Shown here in pieces: positions 8,143-17,794 of a DNA stretch of 64,000 nucleotides; position 1 is the stretch's first letter, and the number at the start of each line of letters is the position of its first letter. The notes below the pieces were generated by a model. It was not told where the DNA came from. It ran no database searches and saw only the letters and a list, made by a program, of their open reading frames with translations. This stretch comes from Butyricimonas virosa (lineage in GTDB: Bacteria; Bacteroidota; Bacteroidia; Bacteroidales; Marinifilaceae), in NCBI RefSeq assembly GCF_025148635.1, contig NZ_CP102269.1, positions 248,001 through 312,000 of the forward strand. Direction: 5' to 3'. The translations under genes and the position numbers were made by a program.

Positions 8143-9711
8143 ATGAATACCAGCATAACCAGAAAGCTACCCATCGGAATCCAGACCTTCGAAAAAATAC
8201 GACAAGGAGAATTTCTGTACGTGGACAAAACGGCTCTAGTGTGGAACATTGCAATGAAAAGTGTTCCTTGTTTCCTTAGCCGCCCGCGTCGCTTTGGGAA
8301 GAGTTTATTACTCTCAACTTTCGAATCCTATTTCAATGGACGCAAGGATTTATTTAAAGGGTTGGCTATCGAGCAACTGGAACATGACTGGACAATTTAT
8401 CCCGTACTGCATCTTGATCTGAATGCGGAGAGATACGATGCCCCGGAACAATTACACGCCATATTGAGTAATTATCTCACACAATGGGAAACCATATACG
8501 GGGAAGGGAAAGACGAAATTACACTCTCCAGACGTTTTGCCGGAGTCATTCAGCGAGCGTATGAACAAACAGGACGTGGGGTTGTAGTGTTGGTGGACGA
8601 ATACGATAAACCACTGTTGCAAGCCATTAATAACCCGGAACTAACGGAAAACTATCGGCAGACGCTGAAGGCCTTCTACGGTGTACTGAAAAGTGCCGAC
8701 CGATACCTGCGGTTCGTGTTTTTGACGGGTGTTACCAAGTTCTCACAAGTCAGCGTGTTCAGCGACTTGAACCAACTAAACGACATCAGTATGGATTTTT
8801 CCTACGCAACGTTGTGTGGGATTACTCCGAATGAATTAACCGCTGTTTTTGAACCGGAAATCCATCAAATGGCACAAAGAAACCAATCAACAGAGGAAGA
8901 AATTGTGAACGAAATGATCCGGCAATATGATGGTTATCATTTCCACCCGGATGGCGAGGGTGTGTTAAACCCTTTTAGCGTGCTAAACGCTTTCGACAAA
9001 CTGGAATTCGGTAACTACTGGTTTCAAACGGGTACCCCGACATTCCTCGTGGAACTACTGAAAAAGAGTGATTATGACCTACGCTTATTAATTGACGGAA
9101 TCGAAGCACCTGCATCTTCTTTCACGGAATACCGGATGAATACCGATAATCCTATCCCGTTGATTTATCAAAGCGGCTACTTGACGATTAAAGAATACGA
9201 TAAAGAATTTAGGAACTACATGCTAGGGTTCCCAAACGAAGAAGTGAAATACGGTTTCCTTGGTTTTTTATTGCCCTTCTACACCACTCTACCCGGTGAA
9301 GAACGCGGCTTTTACATAGGAAAATTTGTACAAGAACTCCGACAAGGTAATATCGATGCTTTCATGACCCGGTTACGAGCCTTCTTTGCCGATTTCCCCT
9401 ATGAGTTAAATGCCCAGACAGAACGACATTATCAAGTCGTGTTCTATCTCGTTTTCAAACTCATGGGACAGTTTGTAGATGCAGAAGTACGTAGTGCCAC
9501 CGGACGGGCTGATGCCGTGGTTAAAACTCCCAAATACATCTACGTATTTGAATTCAAACTAGATGGCAGCACAGAACAAGCCCTGCAACAAATCGATGAT
9601 CGGGGCTATTTGATTCCGTACACGGCAGACAGCCGACAACTCGTGAAAGTCGGAGTTAATTTCAATGCCGAAAAAAGAAATATCGGGGAATGGAAGATTA
9701 AAAACGAATAA
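8143..9711 (+). CDS. AAA-ATPase-like protein with PD-(D/E)XK nuclease domain
   Basis: The protein has 522 residues in the two-domain layout of the very common Bacteroidales family with an AAA-ATPase-like N terminus and a C-terminal PD-(D/E)XK nuclease fold. The P-loop-like RPRRFGKS is at 47-54 and the Walker B VDEYDKP at 151-157. The nuclease core is GRADAVV (454-460) with EFK (470-472). The family is present in many copies in gut Bacteroidales; its function is not established, though mobility or defence roles have been suggested. It splits the sigma and FecR genes of locus 1 and has its own promoter, so it is probably an insertion rather than part of the uptake pathway. Confidence 0.88.
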   Translation: MNTSITRKLPIGIQTFEKIRQGEFLYVDKTALVWNIAMKSVPCFLSRPRRFGKSLLLSTFESYFNGRKDLFKGLAIEQLEHDWTIYPVLHLDLNAERYDAPEQLHAILSNYLTQWETIYGEGKDEITLSRRFAGVIQRAYEQTGRGVVVLVDEYDKPLLQAINNPELTENYRQTLKAFYGVLKSADRYLRFVFLTGVTKFSQVSVFSDLNQLNDISMDFSYATLCGITPNELTAVFEPEIHQMAQRNQSTEEEIVNEMIRQYDGYHFHPDGEGVLNPFSVLNAFDKLEFGNYWFQTGTPTFLVELLKKSDYDLRLLIDGIEAPASSFTEYRMNTDNPIPLIYQSGYLTIKEYDKEFRNYMLGFPNEEVKYGFLGFLLPFYTTLPGEERGFYIGKFVQELRQGNIDAFMTRLRAFFADFPYELNAQTERHYQVVFYLVFKLMGQFVDAEVRSATGRADAVVKTPKYIYVFEFKLDGSTEQALQQIDDRGYLIPYTADSRQLVKVGVNFNAEKRNIGEWKIKNE

Positions 9712-9801
9712 CACACTCATCTTTACAAGAAAACTACCATCACTATAATCACAATATTGCAATATTTTCAAAAATAATTCATTTTTGACTCACTCTTTTT
9801 T

Positions 9802-11025
9802 ATGCTCAAGGGGACTTACTATCAAATGAGCGAAAAGATGAGTCAAAAAGAGAAAAATATATTTCAACTAGCCCGCATCATCGCAGCGTCTCTTAAAGGG
9901 AATGCAAATGATGAAGAACAACGCACCTTAAGGGAATGGTTATCCGTTTCTACAAGAAACAAAAAGATTTATGACGAGTTCAAAGACGGAAAGCGTCTAG
10001 AACAAAAAATAGTCGAATCCCAACAAATCAACTGGAAAAACGATTATCAACATTTCATCACCAAACGGCAACGCACCCGCAAGAACAGAAGGATGAAAAC
10101 GATCATTCGTTACGCGGCAATACTCACTCTCCCGATCGTGGCGGCAGGTATTTTCCTACTCCAAAAGAATGATCGGCAAACTATTGTCTCTATTTCAGAA
10201 GTCATCAAGCCGGGAGAGCATAAGGCAGTATTAATCACGGGTGGAGGCGAGCGAATCACGTTATCGGATAGCACGTTATCCCCGATACAGGAACAAAACG
10301 GGATGATCGTGAACGTCACTAACAACAAGGTCTCCTATATCCTACCCGAAGATAGTTTATGTACGCAAGGAAGCCCGATATTCAACACCTTACAAATTCC
10401 TCGTGGCGGAGAATATTTCCTTACCCTTGCTGACGGCACAGAAGTATGGTTAAATGCCGAAACGGAAATTCGCTACCCAGTACAATTCACGGGTGACAAA
10501 CGAGTCGTTTACCTTGATGGGGAGGCCTATTTCACTGTAGCCCCAGACAAGAACAAGCCCTTCACGGTTGTCTCCACTCATGCCAGCGTATCCGTGCTGG
10601 GAACACAATTCAACTTCCGGGCTTATCCCGACGAGCGGGACGTGCAGACAACGCTTGTTTCCGGTTCCGTAATCATGCAATCGGAAAAATACAAACAACA
10701 AATCAAACTGGTTCCCGGTGAACAGGGAGTGCTGGAAAAGAATTCCGCCAAACTCATGAAACAAGAAGTGAACACGTACCTCTACACAGCATGGAAAGAC
10801 GGGCGTTTCGCTTTCCGTGATGCACGGCTGGAAGACTTGTTCAACATCCTCGCCCGCTGGTATGATCTCAGTGTCTTCTACCAGTCCCCGGAAGCCAAAG
10901 ACATCCGGTTCACGGGAGACCTGAACAAAACGGATGATTTCAAATCCATTCTAAAAATAATCGAACAAAATGAACGAGTAATATTTACAGTAAATCAACG
11001 CACAGTTTTTATTCAAGCAAAATAA
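9802..11025 (+). CDS. FecR-family anti-sigma factor, locus 1
   Basis: Inner-membrane regulator that holds the ECF sigma factor until signalled by the outer-membrane SusC. A cytosolic N terminus (about 1-98) is followed by one membrane helix (101-121) and a periplasmic FecR domain with IPRGGEYFLTLADGTEVWLN and VSVLGTQFNFRAY. A C-terminal DUF4974 domain starts near DGRFAFRDARLEDLFNILAR. The start is uncertain among ATGs at 9802, 9826 and 9838; none has a clear ribosome site. The pairing with the SusC carrying an STN domain directly downstream fits FecIRA-type trans-envelope signalling. Confidence 0.9.
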   Translation: MLKGTYYQMSEKMSQKEKNIFQLARIIAASLKGNANDEEQRTLREWLSVSTRNKKIYDEFKDGKRLEQKIVESQQINWKNDYQHFITKRQRTRKNRRMKTIIRYAAILTLPIVAAGIFLLQKNDRQTIVSISEVIKPGEHKAVLITGGGERITLSDSTLSPIQEQNGMIVNVTNNKVSYILPEDSLCTQGSPIFNTLQIPRGGEYFLTLADGTEVWLNAETEIRYPVQFTGDKRVVYLDGEAYFTVAPDKNKPFTVVSTHASVSVLGTQFNFRAYPDERDVQTTLVSGSVIMQSEKYKQQIKLVPGEQGVLEKNSAKLMKQEVNTYLYTAWKDGRFAFRDARLEDLFNILARWYDLSVFYQSPEAKDIRFTGDLNKTDDFKSILKIIEQNERVIFTVNQRTVFIQAK

Positions 11026-11098
11026 AAAAGGCATCTGACGCTCGCAACATCAAATGCCCAAACTATTTTCTAGTTCTCATTAAAAACATCACAAATGT

Positions 11099-14000
11099 AT
11101 GAAAAAAATGGACAAAAACAGCCATTCCTCGGGTGGATTATGGCAAAAACAAGTAAGAGTTATGAAGTTATGCTTTATCTTGACATTTATCGGCATCATG
11201 CACCTTTCAGCAGCCACCTATTCACAAGATACACGGCTAGATTTAAAGGTTAAGAATGCTTCCCTCGAAAGTGTGATGAACAACATCCGCGCACAATCGG
11301 AGTACAGCTTTTTTTTCGATGATGTAGCCGTGAAAAAGATCTCGAATATTACGCTGAATCTGCAAGGAGCCACGATTGAAGAAGTGTTGACGACTTGTTT
11401 GAAAAACACGGGATTCTCGTTCCGGGTACTGGACAAAACAATTATTCTTTTCCGGGAACAAGTGAAAGACGATAAAAAACAATCGTTCATCATTCAAGGA
11501 AAAGTCGTGGATGAAAACAATAAACCGATGCCTGGGGTAACAGTACTTTTGGATAGCACAAAAGTTGGAACGGCCACGGATACAGCCGGACATTTCGTTC
11601 TTCCATTACCACAAGCAAAAGGTACCCTCGTATTTTCATTTATTGGCTATAAGCCCCAGAAAGTAAAATACACGGATGGTAAATTGGTGATCGTAAAGAT
11701 GCAACCCGATGTATCCGGTTTAGACGAAGTTAAAGTTGTTGCCTACGGTACACAAAAAGCCCGCAAGGTAATCAGTTCCATTTCCTCTCTTAAAGCCGAC
11801 GAGATGAAAGAACTCCCGACACACAGTCTGGAAAGCCTGTTGCAAGGGCACATGGCGGGTGTAGAAGTTAATAATCTTTCCGGAGCACCCGGTGGCGGTG
11901 GTTCTATCGTGGCTATCCGGGGATACAACTCGTTCTTCACGAAAGGGAATGTCGGCTCAGGTGACGAGGGCGAAGACCGACAATACGGAACCCCACTTTA
12001 CGTTATAGACGGAGTACCGATGCAAGCTTTTACCTCTCCTATCACCGGTTCAAACACACTTTCTGACCTTGACCCTTCTATGATCGAATCTATCGAGGTC
12101 TTGAAAGATGCCGCCTCTGCAGCAATCTACGGATCTCGTGCCGGAAACGGAGTAATCTTGATCACCACGAAAAAGGGACGAAGTGGTAAAGCCCGATTCA
12201 CTGCCAACGTGTCATACTCCGCTTCTTGGCTACCGAAAACACCCACGTGTAGCGGCGGACAATTGGTACGTCAATACAATATGCAGGCACTACGTAACGC
12301 AATACAACCATACAAAGATGCAAATGGGAAATGGGTTATGCCGAATTCCTACGAAGACGTGTACAATTACACCAAAGATGGAAATTATCCTGTTTACAAT
12401 TATTTCTTCGGTAACCGGGAAAGAGGAGAAAATGCCTATATTTTACAAGATAGTTTAAATGAATTTTACAACAATTCCACGGACTGGTGGAAGTACACGT
12501 ATCGCACGGCAAACGTATATAACGCCAACTTACAAGCAAGTGGTGGAAGCGAAACGATGAACTACATGATCGGAGCCGGCTACTATAAAGAAGAAGGTAT
12601 CGCATTAGGTAGTGATTTCGAACGTATCAACGTCCTCACGAATCTCTCGGCGACTCCAACCAAACGCCTCAAAATAGACAACCAGATATCCCTTTCTTAT
12701 AGTGACCGTAGCCGCGGAGGGAAAGGTAAAACAGGCAACAAAATTGAAGGTATCACGGTAAGTCCAACGAAAGTATCCTCTCTGTTACCAGGTAATGAAT
12801 ACGTGAAAAAATACTTACTGGAAGAGTTAAACTCTAGTATCGAGAAAAATCAAAGTTATTCTTTACGCTATAACCTTTCCTTAAATTATGAGATCATTCG
12901 TAACCTCAGACTACAAGTATCCGGTTCGGTCGATTACAACCAACAGAACCAGAATAACTTTTTCCCAAGCACGACAGATGCTAATTTTCACCGTTCATTC
13001 ACGAAAGGTACAATCACGAGAAACATCTCGCTTTTGAATGAAAATTTATTAACTTATAATTTCAAAATAAAACAAGACCATCACTTTGATTTGTTATTCG
13101 GGTTATCATTCCAAAAAGAGCAAAACTACTTGAACGAAGGAGATGCCACAGATGGACCCAACGACTATGTACATTACGCCACGGGCCTATGGGGTAACGG
13201 CAGTGGACTGATAAACATGAATAACGAATCAGATAAAGACAACAATCCTGTTTGGCAATCCGCATTCAATTACAAATCCAGCTTGGAAGAACAACGTATG
13301 AATAGTTATTTCGGTCGATTGCGGTATGACTACAGGGAAAAATACCTACTGGAAACAACTATCCGGCGAGACGGATCATCCGTATTCGGAGAAGACTGTC
13401 GCTGGGCCACATTCCCGTCCGTCGCCGTGGGATGGATATTCACAGAAGAGTCATTCGTGAAATCTCTCTACTGGTTAAGTTTTGGAAAAATTCGAGTTAG
13501 CTGGGGACAATCGGGACAAAAATTTTCCCAACCTTACTTGGCGCACGGCCTAATGAGTGGTTCCGGTACCTCTATCTTAGGTAACCAAGGTATGGAACCA
13601 GACTCTAAAGGAGGAGTATTAAACCGAAGTTTAAGCTGGGAAAAAACAGATCAATATGATATCGGAGTAGACTTAAATTTCTTAGACTATCGTTTTAAAT
13701 TGACTTGCGATTATTATTATCGTTACACGAAAGGACAATTACAACAGATAGATATTCCGGGTAATTGGAATTATTTGAGATTCCAATGGCAAAATGCTTT
13801 AGCTGTTTCAAACGAAGGTTTAGAAGTAGAACTAACCGCTGATATATTCAGGGAAACCGCCGTAAAATGGCGGGTAAAATTCAACGTCTCCCGTAACTGG
13901 AATAGATTTGAAAAAAGTAATAATGGTCGAGACTTTTTGGGAAATGTGATCGGGAAATCCCTATACAACATCAAGGCCTACAAAACCATGGGTTACTACA

Positions 14001-14674
14001 ATTCCATAGACGAAGTTCCTTACTACGTGCAATCTCACGGACTCCCCATACCGCTTCGTACGAAAGAGGAAAATGCTGTATTTTTTGCAGGCACAAGAAA
14101 AATCGCTGACTTGAATAATGATGGACGAATTAATTCCAGTGATCAATACTATGCAGCCAGTCCCCTTCCCTTGGCTCACGGTGGATTTATCAATGAAATT
14201 AAATGGAAACAATTCGACTTGAATATATTTTTCACTTATTCTTTAGGAAGACATATTTTGAAGATTTATGACGATATCGCCATTAAACCTAATATAACCG
14301 GAGATCCGATCACGCTTGATATTCGCAAAGCAAGCACATGGACCGGCCCAGACAGTCAAAACTCGGACTATCCTCGTGCCATCTTTTACAAAAATCTTGG
14401 AGAACAATACACGGGCCGATATGATTGTGACATCGAAAAAATAAATATGATTCGCTTAAAACAACTTACTTTGGGGTATAACTTGCATGAAAGAATCGCC
14501 CAAAAACTAGGACTTTCCGGAGCTCGTTTATTTATCACAGGAGAGAATTTATTTATGTTGACAAACTATTCAGGCCTTGATCCAGAAATCGTGAATCTCA
14601 CATCAGGACTCGACTATTTGTCCGGGTATCCTCTTCCCCGGAAACTCACCATTGGTCTAACCGTTAATTTTTAA
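11099..14674 (+). CDS. SusC/RagA-type TonB-dependent receptor with STN domain, locus 1
   Basis: Outer-membrane active transporter of 1191 residues. The order is signal peptide (to about 43), STN signalling domain (about 47-120), carboxypeptidase-regulatory-like domain (IQGKVVDENNKPMPGVTVLL), TonB plug (SLESLLQGHMAGVEV, PLYVIDGVPM, DAASAAIYGSRAGNGVILIT) and a long beta-barrel ending in LTIGLTVNF. The STN domain is the module that contacts FecR proteins, so this receptor should report substrate to the upstream FecR. It overlaps the SusD start by one base. The ligand is not readable from sequence; context points to peptides or proteins. Confidence 0.94.
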   Translation: MKKMDKNSHSSGGLWQKQVRVMKLCFILTFIGIMHLSAATYSQDTRLDLKVKNASLESVMNNIRAQSEYSFFFDDVAVKKISNITLNLQGATIEEVLTTCLKNTGFSFRVLDKTIILFREQVKDDKKQSFIIQGKVVDENNKPMPGVTVLLDSTKVGTATDTAGHFVLPLPQAKGTLVFSFIGYKPQKVKYTDGKLVIVKMQPDVSGLDEVKVVAYGTQKARKVISSISSLKADEMKELPTHSLESLLQGHMAGVEVNNLSGAPGGGGSIVAIRGYNSFFTKGNVGSGDEGEDRQYGTPLYVIDGVPMQAFTSPITGSNTLSDLDPSMIESIEVLKDAASAAIYGSRAGNGVILITTKKGRSGKARFTANVSYSASWLPKTPTCSGGQLVRQYNMQALRNAIQPYKDANGKWVMPNSYEDVYNYTKDGNYPVYNYFFGNRERGENAYILQDSLNEFYNNSTDWWKYTYRTANVYNANLQASGGSETMNYMIGAGYYKEEGIALGSDFERINVLTNLSATPTKRLKIDNQISLSYSDRSRGGKGKTGNKIEGITVSPTKVSSLLPGNEYVKKYLLEELNSSIEKNQSYSLRYNLSLNYEIIRNLRLQVSGSVDYNQQNQNNFFPSTTDANFHRSFTKGTITRNISLLNENLLTYNFKIKQDHHFDLLFGLSFQKEQNYLNEGDATDGPNDYVHYATGLWGNGSGLINMNNESDKDNNPVWQSAFNYKSSLEEQRMNSYFGRLRYDYREKYLLETTIRRDGSSVFGEDCRWATFPSVAVGWIFTEESFVKSLYWLSFGKIRVSWGQSGQKFSQPYLAHGLMSGSGTSILGNQGMEPDSKGGVLNRSLSWEKTDQYDIGVDLNFLDYRFKLTCDYYYRYTKGQLQQIDIPGNWNYLRFQWQNALAVSNEGLEVELTADIFRETAVKWRVKFNVSRNWNRFEKSNNGRDFLGNVIGKSLYNIKAYKTMGYYNSIDEVPYYVQSHGLPIPLRTKEENAVFFAGTRKIADLNNDGRINSSDQYYAASPLPLAHGGFINEIKWKQFDLNIFFTYSLGRHILKIYDDIAIKPNITGDPITLDIRKASTWTGPDSQNSDYPRAIFYKNLGEQYTGRYDCDIEKINMIRLKQLTLGYNLHERIAQKLGLSGARLFITGENLFMLTNYSGLDPEIVNLTSGLDYLSGYPLPRKLTIGLTVNF

Positions 14675-16230
14675 TGACTATGAAGAAGATATTCATTTTT
14701 ATCTTATTTTTTCCCCTGTTCTCATGTAATGACTGGATTGACGTGAATTCGGAAGAATCCGTTACTTTCAGGAATTATTTTAATAGCGAACAAGACGTGG
14801 AAGACATTTTCACGACCATATTGGGATGCGAGAAAGCAGTAATTGCTCCTACAATGATGGGATTTTTTGACTGGAGCGCACTCCATTGTAGTAATGCAGG
14901 AACATTCGGAGAAGCATATCGCAAATTAGAACCCGCTGCTATTTGGGATATGGATAAACGCACAAGTTGGAATACTCATTACAAGGCCATCTACCTAACT
15001 AATTTCCTACATGAAAATCAATTCCGTTTCAAGAATATTTCACAAGAACGTATCGATTTTTGGTTAGCACAGGCAGATTTCGTAAAAGCATTAATGTACT
15101 TCCGTCTGGCACAAGACTGGGGAGAAGCAGTGGTTGCACCCAGTACGGAAGATGCCTCACAACAAGCTAAAAGTCCGATCAACACGATTCTTACCGAAGC
15201 GATTCAGGCTGCAGAAGCCGCACTGATCCTACCTACTTTTGACAAATTGACGAATGCACAGGGAAACAACATCAATAGCAGGCAATACGCTAGTTTGGGA
15301 ACCGTACATACCTTACTCGCAAACATCTACGCATGGATGGGGGGACTTTATGACAAAGAGGAATATTGGAAAAAAGCAGAAGCGTCAGCCTCCCTCGTGA
15401 TTGAAGGGAAAGTCGGTTTCTATGATCTCGTGAGTATGAAAGACCTCGTGGAAAAAACATTTGGAAAATCCCGAGACCTGACAGAAGTAATTTTTAGTAT
15501 CGAGAAAAACGAGCAGGATGACAACTGGTATGCCACGAGTAGTCTTGAAATGTACTACCCGGGATTCGCTTTGATTAATTACCCGTATAGCGAAACCGAT
15601 CCCCGTAAAGTAGATAAAGATGACATCCCTCGCATTTTGCTAGATTCAGTGTATGCTTTATATCCTGATAAAACAGATTTGCGACGTAAAGAGTATTGGT
15701 GGAATCTCGGACAGGCAATTACGATTGAAGGAGCCTCTGCTCCTTACACCCCCAACCATGCCTTCATTAATAAATGGCGAGATAAAGTTTACTCGGTGAA
15801 CCCAGAAATAACAGAAGGTTCTAAATCAAAACTAATCGCCATGGAAGGGAATTGTATATACTGGCGTCTGGCAGATCTTATTCTTCTACGGGCAGAATGC
15901 CGTGCTCATTTGGGAATGCCAGAAGCTGCGTCTGACTTGAACCGGATTAGAGAACGTGCCGGTTTGGACACCTACAGAGGTTTCACAGATAAAAAGAATT
16001 TACTACGAGAAATTTTCCGAGAACGGGAACGAGAACTTTTCGGAGAAGGACATCGCTACTATGACATCGTGAGAAATAAGTATTTCCGGGATATACTAAT
16101 AGGAAACTACAAAACCCTGACAGACGACGAGGTGAAAAAAGGAGCACTTTATCTCCCGGTAAGCAGCGACGCATTTTTAAACAATCCATTAATGACTCAG
16201 AATATTTACTGGTTATGGCATCAAAATTAA
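14674..16230 (+). CDS. SusD/RagB-type surface lipoprotein, locus 1
   Basis: Substrate-binding lid lipoprotein that pairs with SusC on the cell surface. It has 518 residues, a lipoprotein signal with FPLFSC giving Cys18, and the SusD TPR-like layout. The C-terminal family signature is seen in YWRLADLILLRAECRAHLG and REIFRERERELFGEGHRYYD. The start is ATG at 14674 in a TAATG overlap with SusC, or ATG at 14680, which gives MKKIFIF directly. The end overlaps the next lipoprotein gene by 16 bp, so the unit is tightly coupled. Confidence 0.93.
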   Translation: MTMKKIFIFILFFPLFSCNDWIDVNSEESVTFRNYFNSEQDVEDIFTTILGCEKAVIAPTMMGFFDWSALHCSNAGTFGEAYRKLEPAAIWDMDKRTSWNTHYKAIYLTNFLHENQFRFKNISQERIDFWLAQADFVKALMYFRLAQDWGEAVVAPSTEDASQQAKSPINTILTEAIQAAEAALILPTFDKLTNAQGNNINSRQYASLGTVHTLLANIYAWMGGLYDKEEYWKKAEASASLVIEGKVGFYDLVSMKDLVEKTFGKSRDLTEVIFSIEKNEQDDNWYATSSLEMYYPGFALINYPYSETDPRKVDKDDIPRILLDSVYALYPDKTDLRRKEYWWNLGQAITIEGASAPYTPNHAFINKWRDKVYSVNPEITEGSKSKLIAMEGNCIYWRLADLILLRAECRAHLGMPEAASDLNRIRERAGLDTYRGFTDKKNLLREIFRERERELFGEGHRYYDIVRNKYFRDILIGNYKTLTDDEVKKGALYLPVSSDAFLNNPLMTQNIYWLWHQN

Positions 16231-16916
16231 CAAACTTATTTTATGGAGCCTTGGTATTGATCATGATCAATATCTGCTCTTGTACCGACTATAATTATAT
16301 TGACGGGGGAACAGCAAACGGTATTCACAACTGTACCATGTGGGAATATTTCGAAAACCAAACTTATGATTGGGATTCCACAATGATCATGATTGAACAC
16401 GCCGGATTAAAATCACTCTTTGACGGTAGCGGGGAACACAAACAAATCACATTTTTCGGGATAACAGACCTTTGTATCGTAAGATATCTACTCGATCATA
16501 ATAAAGCCATGGATGATGCTAAAGAACAAGGAGGAGATATTAAAGATAGCGATTATTGGTATCAAGTGACAGATATTCCTCCAGCAATTTGCGCTGCATT
16601 TTTGAACAGATTAGTTATCCCTGAAAGGATTATGTTGAAAGATATACCGGAAGGGAAACGCTTAAAAGATCCCGAAGGATTAACTTATAAAGAAACGGAG
16701 GGTAAAGTATTCGCTTCTCTTTTCATGCAAGAAGAACTTTTCACCTGGGTATTCAGTGAAGCTTATGCCGGTATAAGCAAGAAAGGCGAGAAACAATTAT
16801 GGATTGCACGCCGTCTGTCAACAGCTGATAACTGGAGAATCGCTTCCTCGGACATACAAACTACCAACGGCGTAGTTCAAGCCTTAGGATATGACTTCAA
16901 AATGATCAATTTTTAA
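16215..16916 (+). CDS. FAS1 (fasciclin)-like lipoprotein, locus 1
   Basis: Probable lipoprotein of 233 residues; the signal peptide ends in INICSC, giving Cys21 or Cys23. The central part, with TMWEYFENQ, HKQITFFGITDLCIVRYL and FLNRLVIPERIMLKDI, resembles a fasciclin-type FAS1 domain (motifs H1 and H2), a fold found in surface adhesion proteins and in accessory lipoproteins of SusCD loci. The match is by eye and moderate. It overlaps SusD by 16 bp and is probably an extra surface ligand-binding or scaffolding subunit of the locus 1 transporter (inference). Confidence 0.65.
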   Translation: MASKLTNLFYGALVLIMINICSCTDYNYIDGGTANGIHNCTMWEYFENQTYDWDSTMIMIEHAGLKSLFDGSGEHKQITFFGITDLCIVRYLLDHNKAMDDAKEQGGDIKDSDYWYQVTDIPPAICAAFLNRLVIPERIMLKDIPEGKRLKDPEGLTYKETEGKVFASLFMQEELFTWVFSEAYAGISKKGEKQLWIARRLSTADNWRIASSDIQTTNGVVQALGYDFKMINF

Positions 16917-16925
16917 TACAAAGCC

Positions 16926-17741
16926 ATGATAAGAAATACAATATATTTAATTGCCACAAGTATCACTTGGCTGTTGTTAGCTTGTCAGGATATCACAATC
17001 GGCTACTTGGAATCAGATGCGGCCAAATACACGATCGACACGCTACACATTGTTGCAAACGCCAAAAGCGAGTTACAAAGGTTGAAAGTCATTGAGATAG
17101 ATTTTTACTCAGCCACATCAACACTGCAAGATAAAATAGCCGGATTAGAAGAAGAACTGGATGAATTGCAGGATAAATTAGACGGAAGTGATGAATATTG
17201 GGATGCCTACGACGAGCTAGGAGGTACTGATATAGAGGAGCAATTTTGGAACGATGAAATTAGTTTCGAAGAATACACACGACTCATTGACCAAATAAAC
17301 AAAGAACTCGATGATAAGTTCGGAATCACAGCACTCAAAGAGAGTTTGAATGAGGCTAAAACAACATTGGAAAATCTCGCAACGGAAATGGGTATAGGTT
17401 CGCTGGAAATTCTAAAAAAACAAATCGCAGAATACCAACAAAAAATAGACTATAAACTCCCGTGGACCTCTGCTAAAATAGAAGGAGTTCAAGGTACACA
17501 ACCTTTACTTTTCACGGTTATCGGGATAAAAAGTACAAACACGAGTGAAGCCGAAAAGTTTATGAACCATGTCGGTGTACTGGGTGACGGAACGATTTAC
17601 GTGGAGTTGGACGTGAATGTCATTCCCGGAAATTACACGGTATCATTACAGATAGAGAATGAAGGAAGAACTAAAATACTGAATGATATGTTCACTTTCG
17701 TAGTGGATGCACCCATTCAAGAAACACTCACAGAAGAATAA
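16926..17741 (+). CDS. coiled-coil lipoprotein of unknown function, locus 1
   Basis: I do not recognise this family. The 271-residue protein has a lipoprotein signal (LLLAC, Cys20). An acidic, leucine-rich heptad region (about 60-185), with stretches such as QDKIAGLEEELDELQDKLDG and KKQIAEYQQKI, predicts a long coiled coil. A beta-rich C-terminal domain follows (about 186-271, e.g. VYVELDVNVIPGNYTVSLQI read as IYVELDVNVIPGNYTVSLQI). It starts 9 bp after the FAS1-like gene. It could be a surface stalk presenting the C-terminal domain to a ligand (inference). Confidence 0.75.
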   Translation: MIRNTIYLIATSITWLLLACQDITIGYLESDAAKYTIDTLHIVANAKSELQRLKVIEIDFYSATSTLQDKIAGLEEELDELQDKLDGSDEYWDAYDELGGTDIEEQFWNDEISFEEYTRLIDQINKELDDKFGITALKESLNEAKTTLENLATEMGIGSLEILKKQIAEYQQKIDYKLPWTSAKIEGVQGTQPLLFTVIGIKSTNTSEAEKFMNHVGVLGDGTIYVELDVNVIPGNYTVSLQIENEGRTKILNDMFTFVVDAPIQETLTEE

Positions 17742-17758
17742 CAATAAATTTTACTTTA

Positions 17759-17780
17759 GGGAGCTGTAAAAATAGCTCCC
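17759..17780 (+). terminator. weak stem-loop between lipoprotein and thioredoxin genes
   Basis: GGGAGCT and AGCTCCC pair across an 8-nt loop and are followed by TTATAAAA. The poor T tract suggests partial termination or mRNA processing, which would lower expression of the thioredoxin and peptidase genes relative to susCD (inference). Confidence 0.55.
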
Positions 17781-17794
17781 TTATAAAAAGAACT

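Noticed and set aside
7300..9801. Copy of the locus 2 two-block motif in locus 1
   Set aside because: I looked upstream of the sigma, AAA and fecR genes of locus 1. GGATA occurs near 7352 but without TACCTTTT or the 9-nt spacing, so the motif is not shared.
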